This document shows, one piece after another, positions 7,676 through 15,779 of a DNA stretch of 17,481 bases. The notes under the pieces are model-generated. The model worked only from the letters and a program-made list of their open reading frames with translations, was not told the origin of the DNA and did not search any database. The DNA comes from an uncultured Wenzhouxiangella sp. (GTDB lineage Bacteria > Pseudomonadota > Gammaproteobacteria > Xanthomonadales > Wenzhouxiangellaceae): positions 1 to 17,481 of the forward strand of contig CALEIM010000040.1 of NCBI GenBank assembly GCA_937876395.1, given 5' to 3'. Made by a program: the position numbers and the translations under genes. Each line of letters opens with the position of its first letter. Position 1 is the first letter of the stretch.

Positions 7676-7720
7676 TGACTGCTGGCAATACTGACTGCCG
7701 GCAATCCAGCTACTGGCAAT
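7676..7720. repeat. Short degenerate tandem repeats at the protease 3' end
   Basis: Two adjoining 16-nt units, TGACTGCTGGCAATAC (7676-7691) and TGACTGCCGGCAATCC (7692-7707), agree at 14 of 16 positions. A third partial unit, TACTGGCAAT (7711-7720), covers the stop and last codons of the protease, and CTGGCAA occurs again at 7664-7670. No coding function is apparent. Confidence 0.6.
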
Positions 7721-10700
7721 CGCGGCGGCTGGTGAGCTTGTGAATCGACACCTCGTTTGAGTAATGCTGGTTCAACGGCGGGCGCGACTGAAACTCCAGG
7801 ATCTCGGTGGCCCGGTCTTCGCTCTGGAACTGGCGCACATAGCTGCCGACAGTCTCGATGCTAACCTCAACCGGCGCGCAGCCGGGGCAAAAACCGCGCA
7901 GCTCAAGCACGTCAAGCTGCTCGGCCAACGGCCCGGCACCGCCGGCGTCGGTGGTAATCACCCAGCGGCCGACACCGAGGAGATCGAAGTAGTAACGCAC
8001 TTGGGCCTGGCTATCGGCGGTAACAATCATGGTTGTACCGCCCTGGGAGCTTGTCGGCGCATACCACAGGCCGCTGTAGCTGGTCGGCACGCCGTTGACC
8101 TCGGCGCAGCTGGTTGCGACATCCGGCGTCAGGCGCTCGGAGCCGTGATGGCCATTGAGTCGCCAGCTCATGATCAGCTCCTCGCTGCCAAGTGCAGTGA
8201 TCGCGACACGACCGACGGTATCAATGTTCTGGCGCGCTTCGGTGCTGGCGGTGGTACGCAGCAGATCGGCAGCCCAGGTCGAGCGCTGCGGATCAATCGC
8301 CTCGACCGCATTGTAGAAAGTCGGCAGACCCTGTTCATCATAGCTATACCAGACGATCATCCCGGCCCCACCGACATTCCACTCGATGCCCTGGTAGGTG
8401 GTCCGATCGGCCGGCCCCCAGAGGCCGAAGCGTGGCAGGCTGGCGGCGTTCTCCTCAATGGAGGCGGTCACATTGACCAGGCGCTCGCCGGAGGCCGCAT
8501 TTTCAAGCACAACGTAATAGCGGCCGGGCTCAAGATCCACGCCCGGCGCGGCCTGATAGTTCAGACTGATGCCGGCAGCCGAGCCGCTGCCGCTCAACAG
8601 CGCGGCAGTATCGGGAGCCGGCGGTGTGTCAGGGGCGTGATCGGCAATGGCGTCGAAATCAAGCCGATGCAGGCTCGCGCTGACGTCGGCATCGCCTTGA
8701 ACCTGAACCTGCAGACGTTCCGCCTGCGGCGGCAGATCAATGAACAGCAGATCATGCCGGGCACTACCCGGCACGATCACCGGCAAGGTTTCTCCGGCAA
8801 ACAGCGCGGCCGCCTCGATGGAATGATTGCCCTGGCGCGTGATCCGGACCGGCAGAACGCCGCGGTCCGCAGGCTGATCCGGGCTGCTGCTTATCCCGAT
8901 CGCACCGAGGCGCCGCTCGCCCCAGCGCATTTCGGGCTGATCCCAGTGCACCATCAGCGGCAGAACACCACCCTCATGGCGGCCCGGACCGGTCGCAACC
9001 AGCGAAGGATCGCTGTCCGGATAGGCAACCAGCACATCAAGGTCAACGCGGTTACTGGCGCCCGGAGGCGAGGCCTGCCAGTTCTGCACCAGCACCCACC
9101 AGGTGCCCGGCTCCGGATTCTCGATAATGCAGGTTTCGAGCTCGGTCGGGCTCATCGAGCGGCAGCGTTCTTCGTCTTCGTTGGCGCGCCCATCGCCGTT
9201 GTCATCGCGACCGACGAAAAGATCTATGTCGCGAGCTTCCGAGGAAACCACCTCGGCCCAAAGCATCAGTGATTCTTCATCCACGTCGTAGAGGAAAGTG
9301 CGCCGGCCGGTTGTGCCCTGGTAGGGCGATTCAGGCGATGGGTCCTGGTCCAGAACGAAAGATTCACGCGCTGGGCGCTCAAGAGCGCTGCTGTAAAAAA
9401 CCGGCTCGGGCATGGCATCCATCGCCAGGCTGACCGCGTGACTACCGCGATTGGTGTCGACTTGGCGATCAATCATGGACGGCAGGGTAATGCCCACGGT
9501 CAGCTTCTGTTCGACCAGATCACCGCCGGTCGGTGTGAGGAAAACGGCGGCTTCAACGAAGGGACCAACCAGGCCCATGGTGTCGACGGTTATCTCGATG
9601 ACCTGCTCCTGGCCGGCGCTCAGGCTGAACGTATCGGGGCTGACCGTAACCGGCAATGTGCTTTCGGCCGACACCAGCCAGTTGCCGCTTTCAAGGGCTC
9701 GCACCCGGCGCGTGAAGCTGCAAGTCGGATCACAGTTTTCACCCCACATCCCGGCCAGGTTGAGGCTGGCCGGATCACCCCCGCTGGCCGGATCAGCCGC
9801 CTCGAACTGGCTGCGGGTGATCGGCAGATAAAGTCCGGCACGCAGCGCCCGATCAACCTGGATGCGCCCGGCGCCACGATCATTGACGCCTGCTGGTGCG
9901 TTGTTCCAGCGCAGGTCGTTTGCATCAGCCGTGGTTTCGAGCACGGATTGCAGACGATCCGGACCCCAATCCGGATGGATCGACTGGAGCAGTGCGACCG
10001 CGCCGGCCACGTGCGGACTGGCCATCGAAGTGCCGCTTGAAAAGCCAATCGAATTGACACCATCGAAGTAGGCCGAGAGGATGTCCGAACCCGGCGCAAC
10101 CACATTGGGCTTCAGGATGCCGGGTGCGTAATCGGCCGGACCGCGCGAGCTGAAATCCGAAATCAGATCGCGCCACGCCGGGCTGGTGGACGCCACGCCC
10201 TCACCGGTCAGCGTTGCCGTCGGGTTGGTCGTACGGTTGATCGCGCCACGAATCTGCTGGCCGGTCTGAAAGTCCGTCATCGCGGCCGGAATGCTACTGG
10301 CCTCCAGCCCGCCCATGGCAATCGGCGGTCCGGGCAGATTGTTGTACATCAAGACCGCTACCGCGCCGGCGCTGGCGGCGTTGTGAACCTTGAGCTCGAA
10401 AGTACAGTCACCGCGCTCGATCAAAACCACGGCCCCGGCCAGCGAGCCGCCCGGAAAAGCCTGACAGGCGAGCATGTTCTCGCCCGGCGAATCTGCGGCC
10501 ACAAGCGGCGCGGTCTGACCCGCTGCCGGCGCCGGTCCGCCGCCGTAAACAACCAGCACACTGGGTATTCCGGCCGCGCGGACCCGCTGCCCGACCAGCC
10601 GACCGTGGGTTGAGCTGCCGACGGTAAAAGCCCACGGCACGTTGGCCGGAAAGCCGATGGTACCGGCATCCGGGCCTTCATTGCCCGCCGAGGTGACGAA

Positions 10701-11759
10701 AGGAATCCCGGCCGACCACAGATTGAGCAGCGCAGTGCCCACGGCCCAGGGCGGAAGCGGTGAACTGCCGATGGAGTAGTTGACCACGTCCACGCCGTCG
10801 ATCACGGCCTGTTCCCAGGCTTCCATGATGGCGCCAGAATCGCAGGTATCATCAAGATCGGAGTCGCTGGGGTGCTTGCCGTAGCAGACCTTGTAGGACA
10901 CGATGTTGGCGTGCGGAGCGACCCCGGTGGTGCGATAAATATGGTTGCCCGTGTTGCTCAGGGTGAGCTGGATCGGTACACCTGCGGCAATGCCGGCAAC
11001 GTGGCTGCCGTGGCCGGCAGGATCCTTGCCACGCGTGCCTTCGTCAGTGAAATCGTAGACGCCGATCAGCTTGTTGTTGCAGTTCACCCCAGACTGGCTG
11101 CACAAACCAAGCTGACGACCGAGAGGATTGCTGAACGCATGGCCCGACATCAAATCATCGTCGGAAAAATACATACTGTCCCAGTTGATCCCGTTGTCGA
11201 TTACCCCGATCACGACCCCTTCCCCGCCGCTCGCCGGCAGGCCGCCGCCGCCGATGTGGACGATGCGCGCACCAATCAGCGATGGCCCGGCGTCGAGATG
11301 CATGCGAAAAGCCATGACCGGCTCAACCGAACGCACGCCTGGCAGCCCGGCCAGGCGCGCGGCTTCATGCGCATCCATATTGGCAACGAAACCGTTGAAG
11401 ACGTGTCGATAGCGGCGGGTCGGCTCCAGTGAGCGACCCAGGGTCTGCTCGACCCTCGCTAGCAGGGAAGAACGCTCCTGATCCAGATGACTGGTGTAGG
11501 CGCGTGCCGCCACGGTATGCGCGTCATAGCGCCCCGCTCCGGTCACATCCGGTGCCGTAGCCGCCAGACGCTGGCCGGCTGTTTTGCCGGAGACACCTTC
11601 GAGTTGAAAACCGGGATCGCCACGATAGGCCAGGGCGGCCGGTGATTCGAGCTCAACGATCCACTGACCGGGCACGATGACGCTGTCGCTGGCGGCCTGG
11701 GCGGTTCCGATGGCTGCAATCAGCAGCAGGGCCGGAAGGAAACGCAGGAATGAATACAT
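7710..11759 (-). CDS. Large secreted subtilisin-like serine protease (S8) with PA insert and C-terminal GLW repeats
   Basis: A 1349-residue exported endopeptidase of family S8. The signal peptide is residues 1-22 (FLRFLPALLLIAAIGTAQA, then likely cleavage before ASDS). An I9-type propeptide covers about 28-150. The catalytic domain has Asp188 (GVIDNG), His250 (GHGSHVAG), oxyanion Asn360 (TSAGN) and Ser578 (GTSMASPHVAG). A PA domain is inserted at about 395-515 (GAVVLIERGDCTFELKVHNA). After the catalytic domain come an Fn3-like region (about 640-760) and a PPC-like beta-sandwich with an EF-hand-type calcium loop, DDNGDGRANEDE (852-863). A second PPC-like stretch lies near 960-1100, and two copies of a GLW repeat near 1112-1150 and 1229-1268. 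The ATG at 11759 has GAGG 7 nt upstream (11767-11770). It lies 47 nt after gor on the same strand, so it may share gor's transcript; I see no clear promoter in the gap. Probably feeds on extracellular protein. Confidence 0.95.
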   Translation of the reverse strand: MYSFLRFLPALLLIAAIGTAQAASDSVIVPGQWIVELESPAALAYRGDPGFQLEGVSGKTAGQRLAATAPDVTGAGRYDAHTVAARAYTSHLDQERSSLLARVEQTLGRSLEPTRRYRHVFNGFVANMDAHEAARLAGLPGVRSVEPVMAFRMHLDAGPSLIGARIVHIGGGGLPASGGEGVVIGVIDNGINWDSMYFSDDDLMSGHAFSNPLGRQLGLCSQSGVNCNNKLIGVYDFTDEGTRGKDPAGHGSHVAGIAAGVPIQLTLSNTGNHIYRTTGVAPHANIVSYKVCYGKHPSDSDLDDTCDSGAIMEAWEQAVIDGVDVVNYSIGSSPLPPWAVGTALLNLWSAGIPFVTSAGNEGPDAGTIGFPANVPWAFTVGSSTHGRLVGQRVRAAGIPSVLVVYGGGPAPAAGQTAPLVAADSPGENMLACQAFPGGSLAGAVVLIERGDCTFELKVHNAASAGAVAVLMYNNLPGPPIAMGGLEASSIPAAMTDFQTGQQIRGAINRTTNPTATLTGEGVASTSPAWRDLISDFSSRGPADYAPGILKPNVVAPGSDILSAYFDGVNSIGFSSGTSMASPHVAGAVALLQSIHPDWGPDRLQSVLETTADANDLRWNNAPAGVNDRGAGRIQVDRALRAGLYLPITRSQFEAADPASGGDPASLNLAGMWGENCDPTCSFTRRVRALESGNWLVSAESTLPVTVSPDTFSLSAGQEQVIEITVDTMGLVGPFVEAAVFLTPTGGDLVEQKLTVGITLPSMIDRQVDTNRGSHAVSLAMDAMPEPVFYSSALERPARESFVLDQDPSPESPYQGTTGRRTFLYDVDEESLMLWAEVVSSEARDIDLFVGRDDNGDGRANEDEERCRSMSPTELETCIIENPEPGTWWVLVQNWQASPPGASNRVDLDVLVAYPDSDPSLVATGPGRHEGGVLPLMVHWDQPEMRWGERRLGAIGISSSPDQPADRGVLPVRITRQGNHSIEAAALFAGETLPVIVPGSARHDLLFIDLPPQAERLQVQVQGDADVSASLHRLDFDAIADHAPDTPPAPDTAALLSGSGSAAGISLNYQAAPGVDLEPGRYYVVLENAASGERLVNVTASIEENAASLPRFGLWGPADRTTYQGIEWNVGGAGMIVWYSYDEQGLPTFYNAVEAIDPQRSTWAADLLRTTASTEARQNIDTVGRVAITALGSEELIMSWRLNGHHGSERLTPDVATSCAEVNGVPTSYSGLWYAPTSSQGGTTMIVTADSQAQVRYYFDLLGVGRWVITTDAGGAGPLAEQLDVLELRGFCPGCAPVEVSIETVGSYVRQFQSEDRATEILEFQSRPPLNQHYSNEVSIHKLTSRRDCQ

Positions 11760-11806
11760 GGATTTGCCTCAAATTGCAGTTTGTTTGGTGGATCGGGTTG
11801 GCCCGT

Positions 11807-13156
11807 TCAGACAGGCTCGCGCATTGTGACCAGCTCTTCGGCGCTGGTCGGATGAATGCCGATGGTGCGGTCAAAGTCCGCCTTGCTCAAGCCCGCGCGC
11901 AGCGCCACGGCAAAGCCCTGGACAATCTCGGGTGCGTCGGGCCCAACCAGGTGGCAGCCCAGTACCCGGTCGTTGTCGGCGTCGACAACCAGCTTCATCA
12001 GCGCTTTCTCCTGGCGGCCGGCCAGAGTATATTTCATCGGCGTAAACGACGAACGAAAGATGCGCACACTGAAGCCCTGATCGCGGGCTTCGTTCTCGCT
12101 CAGGCCGACCGTGCCCACCGGCGGCTGACTGAACACGGCGGCCGGCGTATTGGCATGGTCAACCGGTCGCTCCATGCCGCCAAAGCGGGTGTCGGCAAAT
12201 GCGTGACCCTCCATCAGGGCGACCGGGGTCAGATTGATTCGGTCGGTGACGTCGCCCACGGCAAATACAGACTCCGCACTGGTGCGACTCCATTCATCAA
12301 CTTCGATACGCTGACCGGCGCCGGTACGCACGCCGGCCTGCTCAAGGCCAAGATCCCAGGTGTAGGGTGAACGACCGGTAGCAAACATGACGCAGTCATA
12401 GCGTTCCTGGCGCTCATCGCTGAAGGTGACTTCAATTTCGTCGTCCGTGCGCTCCAGACGGGCGGGCTGGCATTGGTACTGAATTTCAATTCCGCGGCCA
12501 CGCATACCCGCATCCACCGCCCGGCGCACATCGTCGTCAAAACCACGCAGCACCAGATCGCGACGATAGGCCAGCGTGACTTCACTGCCCAAGCCGTTGA
12601 AAATACCGGCAAACTCCACGGCGATATAGCCTGCCCCGACAACCAGCACCCGACCGGGCAACTCGGCCAGATCAAAAGCATCATCAGAAACAATGCCCAG
12701 TTCAGCGCCCGGAATCTCCGGTCGCCAGGGCCGACCGCCGGTGGCAATCAGAATGCGCTCGGCGCTGAACTCCTGCCCGTCAACCTCGACCCGCTGGGCA
12801 TCGAGCAGGCGGCCGCGGCCGCGATGCAGATCGACACCTGCATTTTCCAGCAGTCGATGATAAATCCCTTCAAGCCGGTCGATCTCGCGATCTTTGGCAG
12901 CAATCAGATCCGGCCAGGAAAAACGCGGCTCACCCGGCTGCCAGCCATAGCCGGCGGCGTCCTCGAAGGCTTCGGAAAACTGGGAAGCGTAAACCAGCAG
13001 CTTTTTTGGCACGCATCCGCGAATCACGCAGGTGCCACCAACCCGGGATTCCTCGCAAATTCCGACCCGGGCGCCATGGCCGGCGGAAATACGAGCGGCC
13101 CGAACGCCGCCAGAGCCGGCGCCAATCACAAACAGGTCATAGTCAAATCGGGACAT
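11807..13156 (-). CDS. gor: Glutathione-disulfide reductase
   Basis: A soluble FAD enzyme that reduces glutathione disulfide with NADPH. The 449 residues carry the FAD-binding GAGSGG (12-17) and the redox pair Cys43 and Cys48 in GGTCVIRGCVPKKL. The NADPH-binding GAGYIAVEFAG (174-184) is followed by YRRD (197-200) with Arg198, Arg199 and Arg204, suited to the 2'-phosphate of NADPH. The FAD motif VFAVGDVTD is at 297-305, and the catalytic pair His435-Glu440 in HPTSAEE. The CVIRGC active site and the RRDLVLRGFD stretch resemble the plant and cyanobacterial/alphaproteobacterial GR subgroup more than E. coli Gor (CVNVGC). The ATG at 13156 has GGAG 6 nt upstream (13163-13166). It is divergent from the DUF3293-ccm operon and is followed by the protease gene. 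Trypanothione or mycothione reductase is less likely given these motifs. Confidence 0.93.
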   Translation of the reverse strand: MSRFDYDLFVIGAGSGGVRAARISAGHGARVGICEESRVGGTCVIRGCVPKKLLVYASQFSEAFEDAAGYGWQPGEPRFSWPDLIAAKDREIDRLEGIYHRLLENAGVDLHRGRGRLLDAQRVEVDGQEFSAERILIATGGRPWRPEIPGAELGIVSDDAFDLAELPGRVLVVGAGYIAVEFAGIFNGLGSEVTLAYRRDLVLRGFDDDVRRAVDAGMRGRGIEIQYQCQPARLERTDDEIEVTFSDERQERYDCVMFATGRSPYTWDLGLEQAGVRTGAGQRIEVDEWSRTSAESVFAVGDVTDRINLTPVALMEGHAFADTRFGGMERPVDHANTPAAVFSQPPVGTVGLSENEARDQGFSVRIFRSSFTPMKYTLAGRQEKALMKLVVDADNDRVLGCHLVGPDAPEIVQGFAVALRAGLSKADFDRTIGIHPTSAEELVTMREPV

Positions 13157-13254
13157 TCAAAGCTCCATATTCTCGCTATTGGCGACTTGTAAGGACTTTT
13201 TGAGTGCAGAAAAGCACATCAAATTGATTCAGGTCATCGCTGGCCTGACGCACT

Positions 13255-13263
13255 TGCTAAAAT
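13255..13263 (+). promoter_or_regulatory. Extended -10 promoter ahead of the DUF3293-ccm operon
   Basis: TGC directly followed by TAAAAT (13258-13263) forms an extended -10 element matching TATAAT at 5 of 6 positions, with the TG dinucleotide one base before it. No good -35 is visible, which extended -10 promoters tolerate. Initiation near 13270 would give a leader of about 35 nt before the ATG at 13305. Confidence 0.5.
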
Positions 13264-13304
13264 AGTACCGCACTCGTCCCGTTAACGGTCAGCACTCCGA
13301 TTCC

Positions 13305-13757
13305 ATGCACAGCCCAGCCACTCGAATCACTAGCCAAACGCTGTATCAGGCCTTCGCCGCTGCCGAGTATCGCGTCCATGTGGATGGCCGCTGGCTGTTG
13401 ATCCGGATCGGATGCCGCCACCCTCAACTTGATCAGGCCCTGGACCTGGCCGACTGGGCCATTGTCACCGCCTGGAATCCCGGTGGTCAACGGTGTTCCG
13501 ACGCCGCCAACCGACGGGCCGAACAGGCCCTGCGCCAGGCTGTGACGACGCACGGATGGACAAACTTTGAAGCGCTCAATCGCGACCCGAACGGCGCCTG
13601 GCCGGACGAACCGGGACGGCTGATCGTCGCGGCCCCACAGAACAAAATCAAGGCACTGGCACAGCATTTCGGCCAGGCCGCGATTGTCTGCGCCGAAGCC
13701 GGAGCACCAGCGCGGCTGCTGTTCCTCAATGAAACGACAGGAGCGCCTGACCGATGA
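13305..13757 (+). CDS. DUF3293 domain-containing protein
   Basis: A 150-residue protein that I match to the uncharacterised DUF3293 family. The visible family blocks are YQAFAAAEYRVHV near the N-terminus, LLIRIGCRHPQLDQAL, the central TAWNPGGQRCSDAANRRAEQ (about 54-73), NGAWPDEPGRLIVAA and AQHFGQAAIVCAEAGAPARLLFL near the C-terminus. There is no signal peptide and no membrane helix, so it should be cytoplasmic. Its function is unknown. Its stop overlaps the ccmA start by 4 nt (ATGA), which implies translational coupling and makes it the first gene of the cytochrome c maturation operon. No strong Shine-Dalgarno sequence precedes the ATG at 13305; the start is chosen because it is the first in-frame ATG after the extended -10 promoter and gives a family-length protein. 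Confidence 0.85.
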   Translation: MHSPATRITSQTLYQAFAAAEYRVHVDGRWLLIRIGCRHPQLDQALDLADWAIVTAWNPGGQRCSDAANRRAEQALRQAVTTHGWTNFEALNRDPNGAWPDEPGRLIVAAPQNKIKALAQHFGQAAIVCAEAGAPARLLFLNETTGAPDR

Positions 13758-14359
13758 GAGTTCTGCTCAAGGCGCGTCAGGCCCTATTCACCCGCGCCGG
13801 ACAGGCCGTATTCCGGCCGGTGGACGTCGATCTCGTCGGCGGTGAAGCGCTGATCGTACGCGGCGCCAATGGCGCCGGCAAAACGACCTTGCTGCGCCTG
13901 CTGGCCGGCATTCTGCGCCCCGCATCCGGGCTCGTCAGCCGCCACGCCCCGGTGGCGTTTCTGGGCCATCAGGCGGCGGTCAAAGCTGAGCTGAGCTGTC
14001 GGGAGAACCTTGATTTCAGGCGGCGCTTTTCGGCCCCGATCAGCGGTCTTGACAGCTCGCGCGCGCTGGCCCGTGTTGGCCTGGCCGGCCTTGGCCTGCG
14101 CCCGGCGCGCTCACTGTCGGCCGGTCAGAAGCGGCGTCTGGGCCTGGCCTGTCTGCTGGTGGCACCGAGCGCCGTGTGGCTGCTTGATGAGCCCTACGCC
14201 AGCCTCGACGACGACGGCTGCAGCCTGGTTGATGCCCTGCTGGCCGAGCATCTGGGCCGCGACGGTGCCGCGATCCTTTCGACCCACCAGCGTCAGCCCG
14301 AGCTTGGCCAGCATCCAAGCCGCGTTTTGACCGTGATGGCTCAGCCTGCCGAGGCATGA
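13754..14359 (+). CDS. ccmA: Heme exporter ATP-binding protein CcmA
   Basis: The ATPase of the CcmABCD complex, which powers release of heme-loaded CcmE from CcmC and CcmD. In 201 residues it has Walker A GANGAGKTT (37-45), a Q-loop region FLGHQAAV (69-76), the ABC signature LSAGQKRRLGLA (121-132), Walker B with VWLLDEPYASLD (141-152) and the H-loop His178 in STHQ. The size matches CcmA (about 205). The start overlaps the DUF3293 stop by 4 nt and the end overlaps ccmB by 4 nt, so all three are translated in a coupled way. The preceding GACAGGAGCGCC contains AGGAG at a usable distance from the ATG. Confidence 0.96.
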   Translation: MRVLLKARQALFTRAGQAVFRPVDVDLVGGEALIVRGANGAGKTTLLRLLAGILRPASGLVSRHAPVAFLGHQAAVKAELSCRENLDFRRRFSAPISGLDSSRALARVGLAGLGLRPARSLSAGQKRRLGLACLLVAPSAVWLLDEPYASLDDDGCSLVDALLAEHLGRDGAAILSTHQRQPELGQHPSRVLTVMAQPAEA

Positions 14360-15027
14360 TGTTCCAGCGGATGCGTGCCCTGCTCCAGCGCGATCTGCGC
14401 CTGGCCCTGCGCCACGGCGGCGAATCGCTGATGCCGCTGATTTTCCTGTTCGCCGTCATCATTCTGATTCCGCTTGGCGTGGGACCGGGGCCCAACCTGT
14501 TGTCCAGCATTGCTCCGGGCATGATCTGGGTAGCTGCGCTGCTGGCCAGCCTTTTGGCGCTTGAACAGATGTTTCGGCCAGACCTTGAAGACGGCACGCT
14601 GGAGCAGTGGTGGGTTGGAGATGCCTCACCCGGCACGCTGGTGATCGCGCGGCTGCTGAGTCACTGGCTGATCACTGCCGTACCGGTTATCGTGCTCGCC
14701 CCGCTGGCCGCACAAATGCTTTATCTGCCCACCGCCGCGCTGCCAACGCTGCTGCTCAGTCTGCTGCTTGGCACGCCGATTTTAAGCCTGGTGGGCGGCC
14801 TGGCCAGTGCACTCACCCTGGGAACGAACCGCGGCAGCATTCTGCTGTCCATTCTGGTGTTTCCGATGGTTGTTCCGGTGCTGATTTTCGCCACCGGCGC
14901 GGTTGCTGCCGCTGCCGAAGGCCACTCGGCGCGCGCTCATCTGGGCCTGCTTGCCGCCGTCCTGATTCTGGCCCTTACCCTGGCGCCGCTGGCAATCACT
15001 GCTGCCCTGAGACTGAATATCGAATGA
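14356..15027 (+). CDS. ccmB: Heme exporter membrane protein CcmB
   Basis: The membrane partner of CcmA in the ABC transporter of System I. The 223 residues hold about six hydrophobic helices and the family stretches FLFAVIILIPLGVGPGP (30-46), IAPGMIWVAALLASLLALEQ (52-71), FRPDLEDGTLEQWW (73-86), LLGTPILSLVGG (137-148) and NRGSILLSILVFPMVVPVLIF (158-178). These line up closely with E. coli CcmB (220 residues) as I remember it. Two tandem ATGs are available at 14356 and 14359; the GAGG at 14351-14354 is better placed for the second, but the first is kept because E. coli CcmB also begins with MMF. The end overlaps ccmC by 4 nt. Confidence 0.96.
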   Translation: MMFQRMRALLQRDLRLALRHGGESLMPLIFLFAVIILIPLGVGPGPNLLSSIAPGMIWVAALLASLLALEQMFRPDLEDGTLEQWWVGDASPGTLVIARLLSHWLITAVPVIVLAPLAAQMLYLPTAALPTLLLSLLLGTPILSLVGGLASALTLGTNRGSILLSILVFPMVVPVLIFATGAVAAAAEGHSARAHLGLLAAVLILALTLAPLAITAALRLNIE

Positions 15028-15779
15028 GCTTCCAACGCCTCAAAGTCGCTTTCCACCGCCTCGGTTCACCGCCGATCTTTTATCGTCTCTGCCAGCGGCT
15101 TTCGCCGTGGCTGTGGGCCGGCTTCGCCGTGTGTGCGCTGATTGGCCTGTACCAGGCGCTCTACGTGGTTCCGCCCGACTACCAGCAGGGCGACAGCTTC
15201 CGGATTCTGTATATTCACGTCCCTGCCGCCTGGCAGGCCATGGCCGGCTACATGGTCATGGCCGTGCTGGCCGTTATCGCCCTGGTGTGGCGTATTCGCA
15301 CCGTCGAGATCATGGCCATGGCCGCGGCACCGATCGGCGCGGCCTTCACCGCAATCTGCCTGGCCACCGGCTCGCTGTGGGGCAGGCCCATGTGGGGCAC
15401 CTGGTGGGCCTGGGATGCGCGCCTGACCTCAATGCTGGTTCTGCTGTTCATCTATCTGGGGATCATGGGTCTGTATGCCGCATTTGAAGATCGCCGCAAG
15501 GGCGCGCGCGTGGCATGTATCCTGATCCTGGTCGGCGTGGTGAATATTCCGCTGATTCATTTCTCGGTGGAATGGTGGACCACGCTCCATCAGGGCGCCA
15601 CGATTCGCCTGTTTGGCGAATCAACCATGCATTCCAGTATGCTCCCGCCGTTGATCTGGATGACGATCGCCGTCAAATTGATGTTTGGCGCGGCCCTGCT
15701 CGACCGGGCCGGCAACGATTTGCTGGATCAGGACCGGCGCAAGAACTGGGTTCGTCAATCAATTGGAGACACGGCATGA
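15024..15779 (+). CDS. ccmC: Heme exporter / holo-CcmE synthase CcmC
   Basis: CcmC presents periplasmic heme to CcmE and helps form the covalent heme bond. The 251-residue protein has six membrane helices and the tryptophan-rich WWD motif WGTWWAWDARLTSM (124-137). The two external heme-ligand histidines appear as His65 in YIHVPAAW and His189 in TTLHQG, corresponding to His60 and His184 of E. coli. The frame is open for about 140 codons upstream, but the true start is the ATG at 15024 (MSFQRLKVAF), which overlaps the ccmB stop in ATGA and gives the normal family length. The stop overlaps the ccmD start by 4 nt. Confidence 0.97.
   Translation: MSFQRLKVAFHRLGSPPIFYRLCQRLSPWLWAGFAVCALIGLYQALYVVPPDYQQGDSFRILYIHVPAAWQAMAGYMVMAVLAVIALVWRIRTVEIMAMAAAPIGAAFTAICLATGSLWGRPMWGTWWAWDARLTSMLVLLFIYLGIMGLYAAFEDRRKGARVACILILVGVVNIPLIHFSVEWWTTLHQGATIRLFGESTMHSSMLPPLIWMTIAVKLMFGAALLDRAGNDLLDQDRRKNWVRQSIGDTA

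Noticed and set aside
7764..9272. A 502-codon open frame on the plus strand opposite the protease gene
   Set aside because: It is the antisense of a clear subtilase with signal peptide and catalytic triad; its translation is Arg/Gly/Ala/His-rich without domains or hydrophobic cores, as expected from a GC-rich complementary frame.
13204..13217. GTGC-AGAAAA-GCAC inverted repeat between gor and the DUF3293 gene
   Set aside because: The arms are only 4 bp and do not extend, which is expected by chance; no known regulator site fits well.
14607..15023. N-terminal extension of ccmC into ccmB
   Set aside because: The extended part is an out-of-frame reading of ccmB without family similarity; the ATG at 15024 gives the normal CcmC N-terminus and the usual ATGA overlap.
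15515..15775. N-terminal extension of ccmD inside ccmC
   Set aside because: Only the last 56 residues match CcmD; the upstream part is an out-of-frame reading of ccmC.
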